Of a DNA stretch of 64,000 bases, positions 36,318 through 47,640 are shown in pieces (the first letter of the stretch is position 1; the number at the start of each line of letters is the position of its first letter). Source of the DNA: Hyaloscypha bicolor E. Its lineage: Eukaryota > Ascomycota > Leotiomycetes > Helotiales > Hyaloscyphaceae. Location: positions 372,001 to 436,000 of the forward strand of contig NW_020194686.1 of the NCBI RefSeq assembly GCF_002865645.1. The letters run 5' to 3'. The notes under the pieces are model-generated. The model saw only the letters and a list, made by a program, of their open reading frames with translations. It was not told the origin of the DNA and ran no database searches. The translations under genes and the position numbers were made by a program.

Positions 36318-37321
36318 AAAAGATTAGATTAAATTAAAGCCCTTAATTTTATATTTAATTTAGTTTAGTTTTTATTATTTTCGTATTAATTTTAGTAAAA
36401 ATATATTAGATTAAAGATAATAAATAATATAAGTAAGCCAATTAGAATTATTTTAAGAATTTAATATTATTCTTTATAATTAATATTAGTATTAATATAT
36501 ATAGAATATAGAATTCCTTATTATTTAATATTATTTTTATATAATTTAAATATAATTAGATTATATTAATATATTTCTTAATTTTATTAAAAAAATTAAA
36601 GTTATTTAAAATAAAATTCCTAATAATTTCTATTTTATTTTTTAATCGAATTTTTTATATAATAAGAATATAATTATTTATTTTCGGAATAAACTTAAAT
36701 TAAAGAGAATTAAAGGCTCTTTTTATATATTGATTTTCTATTTAAATAACTTTATTATTCGTAATAATTAAAGGCTTAGAAAATAATAAAGAAAAGTATA
36801 ATTAAAATAATATTTTTAAAGAAATCTAATATATAATACGAAATCTAAATTAATAATCTAGACGCGTTCTTTTATAAATAAGAGCCTTTCTTATTATTTG
36901 TTCTTTTCTTTCTTTATAATAATTATATTAGTTTAATTATTATTTCTTTTATTATTAATTTTCCTATTATTAACTTTTAATTAAAATTATTATATTTCTT
37001 GAATTATATAATAAAATACTATATTTTTATAAATATTTTTAATTAATTTTTTAAAGCTCTTTAATATTTAATTCTATATTAAATATTCTTTTTCTCTTTT
37101 TATAATTCTTATAAGTTTAGTTCTTTTCTTAAATTAACTTCTTTATTTATTAATCCTTAAGACTTTAAATTAATTAAAACTTATATATACTTTTATTATA
37201 TTTAGAATTATATATCTAGTAAAGATAAGAACTTTAAATATTATAATTCTAAGATAAAAAAGCTCGAATAATACTATAAATATTACTTTAAGACCTATAC
37301 TTTTAATAATAATAATATAGT
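36318..37321. other. AT-rich gene-free sequence
   Basis: No coding signal; the 60-codon minus-strand open stretch at 37170-37352 is low complexity and runs into the next repeat. Confidence 0.65.
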
Positions 37322-37339
37322 TTATTATTAAATCGTATA

Positions 37340-37466
37340 TATTACGTGGCACCAGTCACGTGGTGCCACTGCACGTGACTTAGCATGTAGCTAGTGCTTT
37401 TAGCCCGGTATATAGCCTTTAGCTTAATTCAAGCTCTTTACTATTACTATAATATTACCTTATCGT
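37340..37466 (+). repeat. Left terminal direct repeat of TRIM-like copy X
   Basis: 127 bp, about 85-90% like the right copy by eye, with differences mainly transitions. Confidence 0.75.
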
Positions 37467-37924
37467 GATATATGGTAGTAATATAATAATTATAATCGAT
37501 CGACCTCACGATACGGTACAAATTACCATAGTAATAAAGTAATGTTCCCCTCGCCCCTATAGAAAGAGCTTCCTACCACGCATACCTTTACTAGTAGAGT
37601 TATCCGATTCCTTACCTTCCCAAGTCTTTATTTGGCTAGTATCCCTCTATATTAGGGTATAAGGCACATATAGTAGTTGTAATTAGGAGGTTATTAAGAC
37701 TGGATATGGCGCGAATAAGGAGTATAATAGAGAAGGAGGCAATATATAAGTAGGGGGCATATTTTGGGATATATATTACTATAGCTTGTTTTGCAAGGCC
37801 CCTGAGAGTGAGATATAAGCTCTTAGGGGAGAAGAACGCTCCATACTAGTAGACTTCTTATGAGTAGCCTAGAATAGCTATATTGCAATGAGGACGTCGT
37901 CTTTTGAGTCTAAAGGGAGGGACT

Positions 37925-38051
37925 TGTTACGTGATACCAGTCACGTAGTGCTACTACACGTGACTTAGTATATAGCTAGTGCTTTTAGCCCGGTATATAG
38001 CCTTTAGCTCAATTCAAGCTCTTTACTACTACTGTAATATTACCTTATTAT
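37925..38051 (+). repeat. Right terminal direct repeat of TRIM-like copy X
   Basis: 127 bp; here the first bases are TGTTACG, keeping the G that is A in the other copies. Confidence 0.75.
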
Positions 38052-38690
38052 AATAATATATATTACTAAATCATATACTTTTCCTTAATATTAAACTTTA
38101 AATATTAATAAATTAATTATAATATATTAAATTAACTAAAACTAATCGAAATTTAATAAACTAGATATATTTATAGCTTCTTAATAAATTCGCGTATTAT
38201 AACTAGCTTTTCTATAGATCTTATAGACTACCCAAATAATTACTGCTCTTTATAACTCTCTTTTATTATATATATATTATATTATACTTACTTATTTATA
38301 TTTTTTTATGATATAATATTCTATATATCCTTTATAATAAGTATATTATCTTAATATATACGAGCCTTTTTAGCTTTATAATACTTGTTTAAGACTTCGT
38401 TTACTACTTGAAATATATATATTTCTATAGATAAAAAGGTAATTTTATAGGCTATTCTTTCTATATCCTTTACTAATATAGTAACTATCTCGAAAAGTAG
38501 AGTTAGTAAGCTTTCTTAATAATAGGCAATTCGATTTTAAATAAGAGTTATTTATAAAAGAGCTTTAGCTAGATTAGAAGAAATCTAGAAGACCTAAGAA
38601 TTAGTATTAGTAATAGAGGATTTAAAGAGTATTAGAGTTCGTAACTTTATATTAAGCTTTAAAATTATAGCTTATAAGTTAAAAGGTATT

Positions 38691-39399
38691 ACGATAAGGT
38701 AATATTATAGTTGTAGTAAAGAGCTTGAATTGAGCTAAAGGCTATATATTCGGCTAAAAGCACTGGCTATATACTAAGTCACGTGTAGTGGCACCACGTG
38801 ACTGGTACCACGTAATAAGTCCCCTCCTTTAGACTCAAAAGACAATATCCTCGTTATAATATAGCCATTCTAGCCTATCCAAACAAGAAGTTCACTAGTA
38901 TAGAGTATCCTTCCTATTCCCAGGAGCTTATATCTCACTCCTAAGGGCCCTATAAGAAGCAGGCCATAGTAATATATATCCCAAAATATGCCTCCTACTA
39001 GTATATTGCCTCCTTCCCTACTATACTCAAATCGCACCGTATCCCACTTAATAATCTTCCAGATTGCAATTACTATATATACCTTATACTCTAGTATAGA
39101 GAGATACTAGCTCGAGGGAAGGTAAAGATAAAAGGTGACTTTACCGCAAGGGTATAAGTGGCAGGAAGCTCTCTTTGCAGAAGCAAGGGAAATATTACTT
39201 TATTGCTATAGTAATTCGTACCCTATTATAAGGTCGATCTTAATTATAATTATTACATTACTACTATATGTCATAATAAGGTAATATTATAGTAGTAGTA
39301 AAAAGCTTGAATTGAGCTAAAGACTATATACCCGGCTAAAAGCACTGGCTATATACTAAGTCACGTATAGTAGTATTATGTAACTGGTATCACGTAATA
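38691..39399 (-). mobile_element. TRIM-like element, copy Y (709 bp, inverted relative to X)
   Basis: Same element as copy X in opposite orientation, inserted into the pogo interior. Terminal direct repeats at 38691-38817 and 39273-39399, both 127 bp. Empty site known from pogo copy A. Flanks AAAGGTATT (38682-38690) and AAAGGCATT (39400-39408) form a 9-bp target duplication differing by one transition. 9 bp is longer than the 4-6 bp typical of LTR elements, so the class is open. Confidence 0.8.
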
Positions 39400-40604
39400 A
39401 AAGGCATTAAGCCAGCTCTATAAAATTCAATCTAAGTATTTTGGGCTATTATTAATTTCTTATATACTACTATAAAAGCTAAAAAGAACTTTACTTTTAT
39501 AATATAATTAATATAGGCCTTAATAAATATCTCAATCTACTAACTATATACCTGTTTTAATATACTAAAGTACCTAATATTAAGTGGCTGGATTAAATGA
39601 AATAAATAGAGAGGTAGTTTAAAAGTTATAATATTATATATCTTATAGTATTCTTGAAACTAAGCTAATTCGTAACTCTTATATTTATTTAATACTAGTA
39701 TTTAATATGGCCCCTTTATATAAGTAGTAATATATTTATTAAAGTATTTTAGTTATTCTAGACTTGTTTTATTATTTGTTTATTTATTACTTATTAGTTT
39801 AATAACCTAGTTAGATAAGAGGCTACTATTAGTATATTAGTTAAAGAAGTAATTCTTGCCCTAAATTACTAAGAATAGAGAAATACTTTAGCCTTTATTA
39901 TTAATATAGGTAATAGCTATAGTCCATTTCCTATTCCCTAACTAAACTGCCTTACCTTTACTATATTAATCTGCGCGGGTTATAATTATTATAGTATAGA
40001 TTATATTTATTATAAATCCGGTCTTATTAAAGTTATAGAAGTTATAGTTCAAAATCCTGTATTTTGCTCTGATATTTTCTACTAGTCAAAACCATATACT
40101 AATTAGCTCAGAATCTTTATATAAGGCCTTTTAGAAATCGTAAATATAATTAAAACGCGTTTTAAGAACTAGTTATTATTATATAAATTAATAGGTCTAG
40201 AGTTTACTAATATGTCCTGCCTTTCTTAATTTCAGAATAAAATTGGCTATATCTTTAATACTAGCTAGCTGCGGTATAAATCCTCTGGAATCTAGCTCAA
40301 ATATATTCTGAGAAATTACCTTCTTTTCTAGTATAATTAACTTATAATAATTGAGTTATATTTTATTATAAGAAGTTCGGCCAGCTATTTTATTATAAAA
40401 TATAAATTGGGGAATTCTATAGATTTTTGTAGTAGACTAATAGCTTATTTCTCCAGAAGTTTAAATAGCCTTAATAGCTAAAATAATTCATGTTTCTTGG
40501 GTTTGGATTTATATTAGTAGTTATTAAGAAAATGCGTATTAAAGTTTAGGGAAAGTAATAGGAAGAAAAGTATACGACTTAATAATATATATAACTTAAT
40601 AATA

Positions 40605-42760
40605 AACCACATTATAACTATTATAAAAGTCTATTTATTTAATAAATATTAAATCTAAAATATTACTCTTTAAGTTATAATAACGAAAAAGCATTAATTA
40701 TTTATAGAAGAAACTATTATTAATAGAGAATATTATTTATAATTATATTAGAAACTTGATTTAATAGGAAATTCTATTTTAAGTAATCTTTTCTAATATT
40801 TATATACTCGTTTCCTAGTAACTATTAATCTTCTATTAAAGCTAGTATAATTTAAAGAGTTTCGAGACCTTTTATATTACCTAAACCCTAATATTAATAG
40901 CTATCTTCTAATCTTTTATTTAATTATTTAAAATTAAGTAAATAACTAGATAGCGAGTCTATATTAAGGAACCGCAACTACTATACGAGATATGCAAGAT
41001 ATAGAATAAACTCTCTATATCTAATTAGAGCTTAGTATTTGTTCTTAGTTTGAAATATAGAGAGCTTATCCGTTTAGCTACTGCGAGAATTAGTTTCCCA
41101 TACTTAAATATATTTGCAAAATCAAAATTAATTAAAGACCTTTTATAAAGATTTTAGCCTTCTAATTTGCTATATTAAGTTTTCTTGAAAAATTACAGGC
41201 CAATTTAATACTAGCGGCAGATAAACTAATAGGCTTTACTAGACTTATTTATACTATTACTAAGGGTCTTGAAATAATTCTCAAAAAATAATACCTTTAC
41301 TTAGATTAAATATATAGTAAGCTCTTTTATATAATAAAGATAGAAAATGATATATATTATTAATTATTTAATAGCTAAGTACTAATATGCCTTTAAATTC
41401 TTCTCGCTCGCTAATTAATTAATTCTAAAAGTCCTATTATTATCTCTTTAATACTTCTTTCTTCTTTTTTCAAATATACTTAATACTATATATTATTCAA
41501 ATCTCTATAATAGCGTCTTCTTTTACTCACTCTAGCTACTTCTTTAATCCTAGCTCTTCCCTATATCTCAATATCCTTTTATTATATGAAAATAATATTA
41601 AAAAGTTTTAAGATACTCTCTTATATTCTAAAAACATACTCTTATAGCCTAAAGACGCTTTCTTACTATATAAAAACACTCTCTCAAACGTTATAGATAT
41701 CTTCTTATAGCCTAAAGACTTTGCTATATTAAGTAATAACTATTTCTAATATTATAATATTTATATCTTTAATATAAGTAATTAAAGTATTATAATAAGT
41801 AATCTAATTCTTATAAATAATATTATAAATACTAATTTATATATTATAATAAAAATTATAATTATTATTATAAGCGACTTTAATCTATAAAATAAAAGCA
41901 ATATTATAATAGAAAAAGACAATTCTTTATTATAGCCGGGAAACTATTATATTAATTCTCTTTATAAGCCTTTATATAATAGCTCTTTAATATTATATCT
42001 AAATTATAAGTAAAACCCTTTATAGTTAATAATAAAGTACTTTTAATTTATATAATTTCCCTAAATATTAAAACTCGCATTTAAGCCTTTTATAATATTA
42101 TTTATTTATAGAATTAATAATATATTATAATAAAAGAGTAATATCTTAATAATAATAATTGAATTAGCTTTAAGGCTATATATATTTTTCTACTAGTATA
42201 TAAATAGTATTAGTAAACTTATAATTATAGCTACTGGATTTTAATTGCCCTAAATATAAGAGAATCTATTAACTCTATATAAAATAAGCTATTACTTAAA
42301 AGTACTATATATTAATTATTTAATATATATAAGTTTTTAATTAATTCAAATATATATATCTTTATTTCTTTAAAAAAAATATACTAATTATAAATTTAAG
42401 ATAATTATAAGATTATATACTTTAAATAAAATAAAAAAAATATTACTAAAAATTATCTCAATTAGTAATTTTTTAATAATTCTTAAAGATTAGCTAAATA
42501 GCTTTTATATTAGTATTTTCGGTAAGCTATTTTAATTAATATAAAGGATATTAAGAAGCTAATATTCAAGTATAATTTCTCATCTAGCTCTAATATAATT
42601 AATAGTATTTTTAAGGGTTTAAATATTATTTAAAGAATAGAGTTTAAGTTATTTAATTATTTTATTATTTAATTTGATTTAATTAAATAGAAATAATATA
42701 ATAGACTTATATAATAGCCGTTTTGACTTTTTATATAATAAGGCAATTCGTATTTATTTC
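40605..42760. other. AT-rich gene-free sequence
   Basis: 2.1 kb with no element ends or frames recognised. A slightly richer patch near 40960-41100 has no match that I know. Confidence 0.6.
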
Positions 42761-42960
42761 TACTTTATAATATTATTACGAAACCGGGCTCTGGGCTTGG
42801 AAAGCAGGTAAAGTGGCTCTTAATCCGAGGATTCTAAACTAAAGAGGGAAGCTCGTAAGTACAGGAGCTTTGGTGTTCTAAATACTAGCCAGCCGCATGC
42901 GTTATCGCGGTCACGTGACGCTAAATTTACTAGTAAAGCAGTGAAGCGTAATAAATATAC
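42761..42960. other. Isolated normal-GC patch
   Basis: About 200 bp of near-balanced composition inside AT-rich sequence, with GGTCACGTGACG at 42911. No coding frame or RNA fold recognised. It may be a fragment of less-mutated single-copy DNA or the end of an element. Confidence 0.4.
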
Positions 42961-43340
42961 CTTAATAATTATAGCTAAATTAAAAGAAATATATAATAAG
43001 ATAAATCAAGATTTATTTGAGTAATTTAAGTAGTATACTCAAGATACTAAGAGCTATACTTAGACTGATTTCGGTATAGCTCAGGAATATAATAGAGGTA
43101 ATTAATAGATTAGTAAGGCATTAGAGTAATATAAGATTTTAGTAAGTAGATTATAGAAAACAGTAACTAAACCAGTTAAAAGCAGTAGCTCGTTTACTAT
43201 TTTTTTATTAAATAGAGTAAATAAATAGGTAATAAATAGGTAAATAGTAAATAAATAAGAATATTATAAAATTTTAAGAAATTTATTACATTTAATTAAT
43301 TATAAATAAAAAAAATTAATTTAATATTATTTATTTTTAT

Positions 43341-43436
43341 TTTTATATTTTATATTTTATATTTTATATTTTATATTTTATATTTTATATTTTATATTTT
43401 ATATTTTATATTTTATATTTTATATTTTATATTTTA
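43341..43436. repeat. 7-bp tandem repeat (TTTTATA)n, about 13-14 units
   Basis: Nearly perfect simple-sequence array, flanked by similar A/T-only sequence on both sides (42961-43770) with no gene. Confidence 0.85.
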
Positions 43437-43769
43437 ATTTCAAAAATTAAAAATGCGATAATAATAAATAATAAAATTTTTTATTTTTAAATTTAATAAT
43501 TTTTTCGAAATTTAAAAAAAAATTAAAATTTCAATTATATTAATAAAAAAATTTCTATTAGAAAATTATTAAAATTAAACGAATATTATTAATATTAAAC
43601 TAATATTATTAATTTGATTTATTTTTTAATTTTTAACTTTTTTAATAAAATGAATTAAATATATTTAAATAATATTTTTCTTTTATTAATATAATTATTA
43701 ATTATTAAAATATACTTTTAATATTTTTAAATAAATTATTATTAAACGAATTATATAATAATAATAATA

Positions 43770-44800
43770 GTCAAGCTAAATCCTTAATTAAGCCATCCCT
43801 AGTTCAGATGCACTTGCTCCTTTTCCTTCTCGCACCATATCCCCCTGCTCCATGCACAGGGCGATCTTGTGCGGCCAGCGCTAACCCAATCTGAAATCTA
43901 AGAGGGACGCGGTCCTCAGCTAAGGTCCGGCTCCAATCGCACGAATCGCCCCCCAGTATTCCCAAAATGAAAACTCCGAACTTTGTTGTTGCTGTGCGGG
44001 ACGTTGGCCTTGCATATGACATATTCTGGGATGCGATCCCGGTTGAGTTTGTTTTGTTTCATTCATACCGTTCCAGGCCTCAATAGGCCCCATGCGGGAT
44101 GGCTAGCTAATACCAGGGGCCTCTTCCCCACCTCCACCCTGAGGCGTCGAAATCTTTCCTGACGGACGTTTCATAATCCAGCATGTGCTTGATTGGAGCG
44201 ATCGGTAGTCTAGCAATTCAGTATATATCAGCACTACTTCTTCGGCTATCCCATTTACAGGCTGGAGGCTTGGAAATGTACTATGTGTAGTGACTGTTCT
44301 CCCGCACGAGCAGACTTTCTTAGAGGGACCAATCGACTCCTTGGATGAGCCCTCCCCTCACCATCTGCTGTGGACTTTTCCAGATGCGGTGAATGTGATG
44401 TGAGTCATCGACGCTGCCTTCCGGATGTAGTGCCGGAAGGGCCGGGCCGAGTAGTCAAAATCTGCACAGTGGCCTGCACTCTACTCTTGCCCGAATGCAT
44501 ATCTTACTGGTTCACATCATGGCCCGTTGGCCTCGACCCCGTTTCCTATCTGCAGCGAGCTCTAACTGGCACCTCCACTCGTGCCATTTCCATATATCTT
44601 TACCAACCTGGGTAGATAAAGGAGCTGCTGCACTTGGGCTCTAATACCTGCCTTCAGGCTGCAAAAGTGCTTCGGTAGCAAGTCGCACGCGCCAACCACC
44701 TTGCTATAGGAAACTCACAACCAAAGACTCAAACCTCAGCAATCTTCACACGCACGACCACCTTTGCTATAGTAAACTTACAACCATCTACTTTCCTACC
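43770..44800. other. Normal-GC intergenic sequence with small repeats
   Basis: Sharp return to ordinary composition at about 43775. Short open frames (43804-44022 minus, 44370-44615 plus) show no recognisable domain and I do not call them. A perfect 8-bp stem, CCTTCCGG / CCGGAAGG, lies at 44417-44440. A direct repeat pair containing GCTATAG(G/T)AAACT(C/T)ACAACCA occurs at about 44684-44728 and 44747-44790, just before the ATG at 44801. Confidence 0.45.
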
Positions 44801-45312
44801 ATGGATTCTCGAAGGGAAGTCACCAACGCGGTTGTGAACACTGGGCCTGCCGGGGTCGGACAGCTGGTTGACACCGCCAATTTCCTCCAAACGAAAGCGT
44901 GAACAGAACCAGATGGAAAAGGAGGCCCGAGAGAGGGAGGCCCGAGAGAAGGCGGAGAAGGAGGCCCGAGAGGCGGCAGCGGGTGTTCGCCCCCCCCACA
45001 AAACACTCCGAACTTGTCATGATCTGAGATGCTGACGGCTGTCTATAACAGAAGGGCGGCGGAAGCTCCTAAACATTGACGACCCGCGAGCCTCTCTGCA
45101 ATCCTTCCGGGGCCGACTTGCCAAAGCCATCCAACGACCCTATATATGGTCTGCAGCCCGAGGGCCATCTGCCATCGCTTTTCATTTCTTCGACAGCACG
45201 CCTGTCCTCGTTCGCAAACGCAATTTTGTTTCATTACAGTCCCAGTTCGTAGACGGGAGCGGCCCGCTCGGGAAGGTGCTTGGTGATCCTGGTTGCTTCA
45301 ACCGAGTTTGAA
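44801..45312 (+). pseudogene. Possible broken small gene with acidic/basic coiled-coil segment
   Basis: From the ATG at 44801 a frame of about 33 codons (M-D-S-R-R-E-V-T-N-A) stops at TGA. A second frame continues with a strongly charged stretch (K-R-E-Q-N-Q-M-E-K-E-A-R-E, repeated A-R-E-K/E units, about 44897-45000) that would form a coiled coil. A third frame, about 45055-45312, reads L-L-N-I-D-D-P-R-A-S-L-Q-S-F-R-G-R-L-A-K-A, ending F-N-R-V-stop. Together they look like one gene broken by one or two shifts or with unrecognised introns. I do not recognise the product. This is a weak call. Confidence 0.35.
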
Positions 45313-45476
45313 TTTTGGAGGCACTTTTAGGAGGCTGTTAATCTTTCTCGTGGAAATGCCACACACTCTCTCTATCTCGATTAGCCATACTTTAAATAGT
45401 TGTGCGCAGTATCTTTGTTGATGCCGCACGCTCAGAAAATGTCACTCTTTAGGCGTGCCACCCTTTTCTGCGGGGC

Positions 45477-45517
45477 GGGCAAAGCCCGTGCATACGCCGC
45501 TACGCCGGGCTTTGCCC
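45477..45517. repeat. GC-rich inverted repeat upstream of the APH gene
   Basis: Perfect 12-bp arms GGGCAAAGCCCG / CGGGCTTTGCCC with a 17-bp loop, 120 bp before the ATG at 45637. It could fold in the 5' leader RNA or be a recombination relic. It is not a bacterial terminator in this context. Confidence 0.6.
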
Positions 45518-45636
45518 TCGCCTGTAATGAACTCGAGTGATTCCTCGCTTCCTCTCTCAACCAAATCATTTTCCGCAAACATACTCCCAAAGGGTACACG
45601 CCCATACGCTCGACAACCAAAGCCTCCTCCTCCGTC

Positions 45637-47174
45637 ATGGACATTAACCAGCGCATCGAACTCATCCACGAGGTAGAGTCGAAGCTTTGGGTCGACAAGG
45701 TGAACCAGAGGCGCACAAAACTTCTCCCCGAGTGGGTATCGACCTTCATCCCGATCGACTCCGCTGTCAAATCGAGGGCGACTTTCTCCATGGCGCATAC
45801 AATGTCGGTCAGAAGGCGACCTTCAGCGACGGCACTGCCTGTCTGGTCCGCTTCCCTCGTGTTGGGAACGTCTGCGGTGATTATGCCGACGAGAAGGTTG
45901 CGATGGAAATCGAGGTGATGAGTCTCATCCACGAGAAGACCACCATTCCTGTCCCGCACATCAAGGCCTGGGGTCTTGCTGCCAGCAACCCGCTTGGTCT
46001 GGGTCCGTTCATCATAATGGACTTCATTGACGGCGTGAGCCTCAATGGCCTTCTTAAGAATCCCAACGCCGAACCTGCTACAAGACTCATTAAGGAGGAC
46101 ATCAGCGATGGCGATATCGAGTTCATCTATAGGCAGTTTGCCAATTTTCTGCTCCAGCTTTTCAAACTCGACTTTGACCGGATCGGCAGTCTACTATCGC
46201 CAAAGACTAAATTCTCCGCGCCGATACGCCCGTTGACATACAAGGTGCATAACATCATGCAGACTGGAGGAGTCGACACTTTCGGTACGGGCCGACGCTT
46301 TCTTATCCTCTTTTTAGTTCTTTTCATTTCCCTTCCCAAGGCTTCAAATCAAATACGTCTACTAACCAAACGATCTCTAGGTGACCGAAGCGAGGGGTTT
46401 TCGACGACGACCGAGTACTTCCACTCCGTCGTCGGCCAGGACTGGGAACAACTTCTTCACCAGCCGAACTCGATAGCTGGTGAATGGGACGGCAGAGCTA
46501 AGTACGCATCGCTGAGCGTCCTGAAATCTTTGATACCTGATTACGTTGATAAAAAGTACGATCATGGCCCGTTCAAACTTATTTGCGACGATCTTGGCCT
46601 GGCGAATATGATTGTCAAAAGTAAAGAAGACCTCGCGATCGTTGGAATGGTGGACCTCGAGTGGTCGTACATTGGGCCAGCCCAGCTGTTTGGCTCGGCG
46701 CCGTGGTGGCTTCTTCAAGATCGACTGAATAATTGGGACACCTCGTTGGACAAGGAGTCACCCGAGATCATCGCCCGGTTCTTCAAGTACCTAGAGATTT
46801 TCAAACGTGTTTTGGAGGAAGAAGACGAAAAAATGCCAGGGAATCAAGAGAAAGAGCTCTCGAACCCTGTGAAGCGGTCCGAGGTCTCGGGGGTTATGTG
46901 GCTCCATATGGTCCTCTCGTGCGGCTTCAACGACGCTCACAATCTGCCTTTCACGCAACTGCGACATCATATGGGTATTAAGGAGTGGGAGCGACGTAAG
47001 GAGGAATTCTATAAGACAGAAGGGATGGAAACATTCGTGACGCAGAAGTTGCCCCAGTTGACCCAATACGAAAAAGACTTCGAGAAGACGAAGGCCCATA
47101 AAGTCGACGTGAACAACAAAACGATGACGGGGGAGGAATTTATTGTTACACACCAACCAGTATCACGTTCCTAA
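45637..47174 (+). CDS. APH-family phosphotransferase (PF01636-type), one frameshift near the 5' end
   Basis: Belongs to the aminoglycoside phosphotransferase/choline-kinase-like fold, common in fungi as small-molecule kinases of unknown substrate. The ATG at 45637 opens M-D-I-N-Q-R-I-E-L-I; at about 45747-45752 the frame must shift, as if one C were lost, and the downstream frame runs unbroken to TAA at 47172-47174. Motifs: G-A-Y-N-V nucleotide loop, V-R-F-P-R-V, P-V-P-H-I-K-A-W-G, F-I-I-M-D-F-I-D-G (hinge), C-D-D-L-G-L-A-N-M (degenerate catalytic loop H-G-D-L-x-x-x-N) and V-D-L-E-W-S (metal-binding Asp). A 96-bp intron (46285-46380; GTACGG...CTAACC...CTCTAG) interrupts it. Its length is a multiple of three and it has no stop, so retention would also stay in frame. 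About 480 aa after splicing. Normal codon use, no RIP stops. Either a recent pseudogene or an assembly error at one base. Confidence 0.72.
46285..46380 (+). other. Intron of the APH-family gene
   Basis: GT at 46285, CTAAC at about 46361, TAG at 46378-46380. T-rich and without similarity to the family, whereas the flanks join as F-G-D-R-S-E-G-F. Confidence 0.75.
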
Positions 47175-47640
47175 TTCCCTTGGTGAAAATCCTTCCCACC
47201 ATTCAATTATAGAAGCAATTCCAAATCCAAAGCCCAGAAGTAGGCCACTTATTCATGACAAGCAAAGCAGACTCCTACAGCTGGATGCAATTACCACACA
47301 TATTCTGCAGGGGGGAATGACTGCGTCGGAGGTGTTCAGGGAAATTGAAGTCCCATTCAGCGGAATTGTACTGGTAGTCGTGAGAGACACAAAGGCCGAA
47401 GAGGAGGTGTCTGTTCTGATACGGCGTCGTGCCTTGGTTTAAACGGCCATCCTTAGAGCCATCGCGACTTGAATGAGAAGTGATGCTTACGATTATATGA
47501 AGTTTGTTCTATTGCCACTTGCGCACCTCTACCCCTCACACCAGGCTTTCGATTCCATTCAGACGTTCATCCTAGTAGATGCCAATGGATAAATAGGCAC
47601 ATAGAGCTTGAGCTGCTACCTGTCTACCTGCGTGGGAAGC
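47175..47640. other. Intergenic spacer between convergent APH and Myb genes
   Basis: Normal base composition. A 99-codon plus-strand open stretch (47143-47442) starts at TTG, overlaps the APH end in another frame and has no recognised domain; not called. Confidence 0.5.

Larger units (their letters stand above)
37340..38051 (+). mobile_element. TRIM-like element, copy X (712 bp)
   Basis: 127-bp terminal direct repeats (37340-37466 and 37925-38051) flank a 458-bp interior with no coding frame. The repeat starts T(A/G)TTACGTG, holds two CACGTG sites, and ends TTACCTTATCGT (or TATTAT). It lies inside the 17-bp tandem repeat at the left end of the pogo element; 9-bp flanks match at 7 of 9 positions. 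Base composition is closer to normal than its host. The form, terminal direct repeats without coding capacity, resembles a terminal-repeat retrotransposon in miniature. Confidence 0.75.
37322..40604 (-). mobile_element. pogo/Fot1-type DNA transposon, copy B, with two TRIM-like insertions
   Basis: Collinear with copy A (15198-19086) minus that copy's nested 2.0-kb element. Ends carry the TCATATACTTTT / CGTATACTTTTC inverted terminus and the 17-bp ATTATTAAGT unit. Minus-strand transposase core at about 39930-40100 is clearer than in copy A: a Y-N-F-N-K-T-G-F motif (from the family's N-F-D-E-T-G-F), T-R-A-D, and G-N-R-K-W-T. Without the two 0.71-kb insertions the element is about 1.85 kb. Inactive. 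Confidence 0.8.

Noticed and set aside
37340..38051. DNA transposon with TIRs
   Set aside because: The 127-bp ends are in direct, not inverted, orientation in both copies.
43341..43436. Telomere-like (TTTTATA)n
   Set aside because: No G-rich strand asymmetry and internal location; simple-sequence expansion in A/T-rich DNA is enough.
43804..44022. 72-codon minus-strand frame at the island edge
   Set aside because: No domain, no intron signals, and composition alone permits it.
44729..45234. Several overlapping minus-strand frames
   Set aside because: Antisense of the charged coiled-coil repeat; their Pro/Ser-rich sequence is the mirror of the Arg/Glu codons.
45432..45959. 175-codon minus-strand frame
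   Set aside because: Antisense to the 5' part of the APH-family gene.
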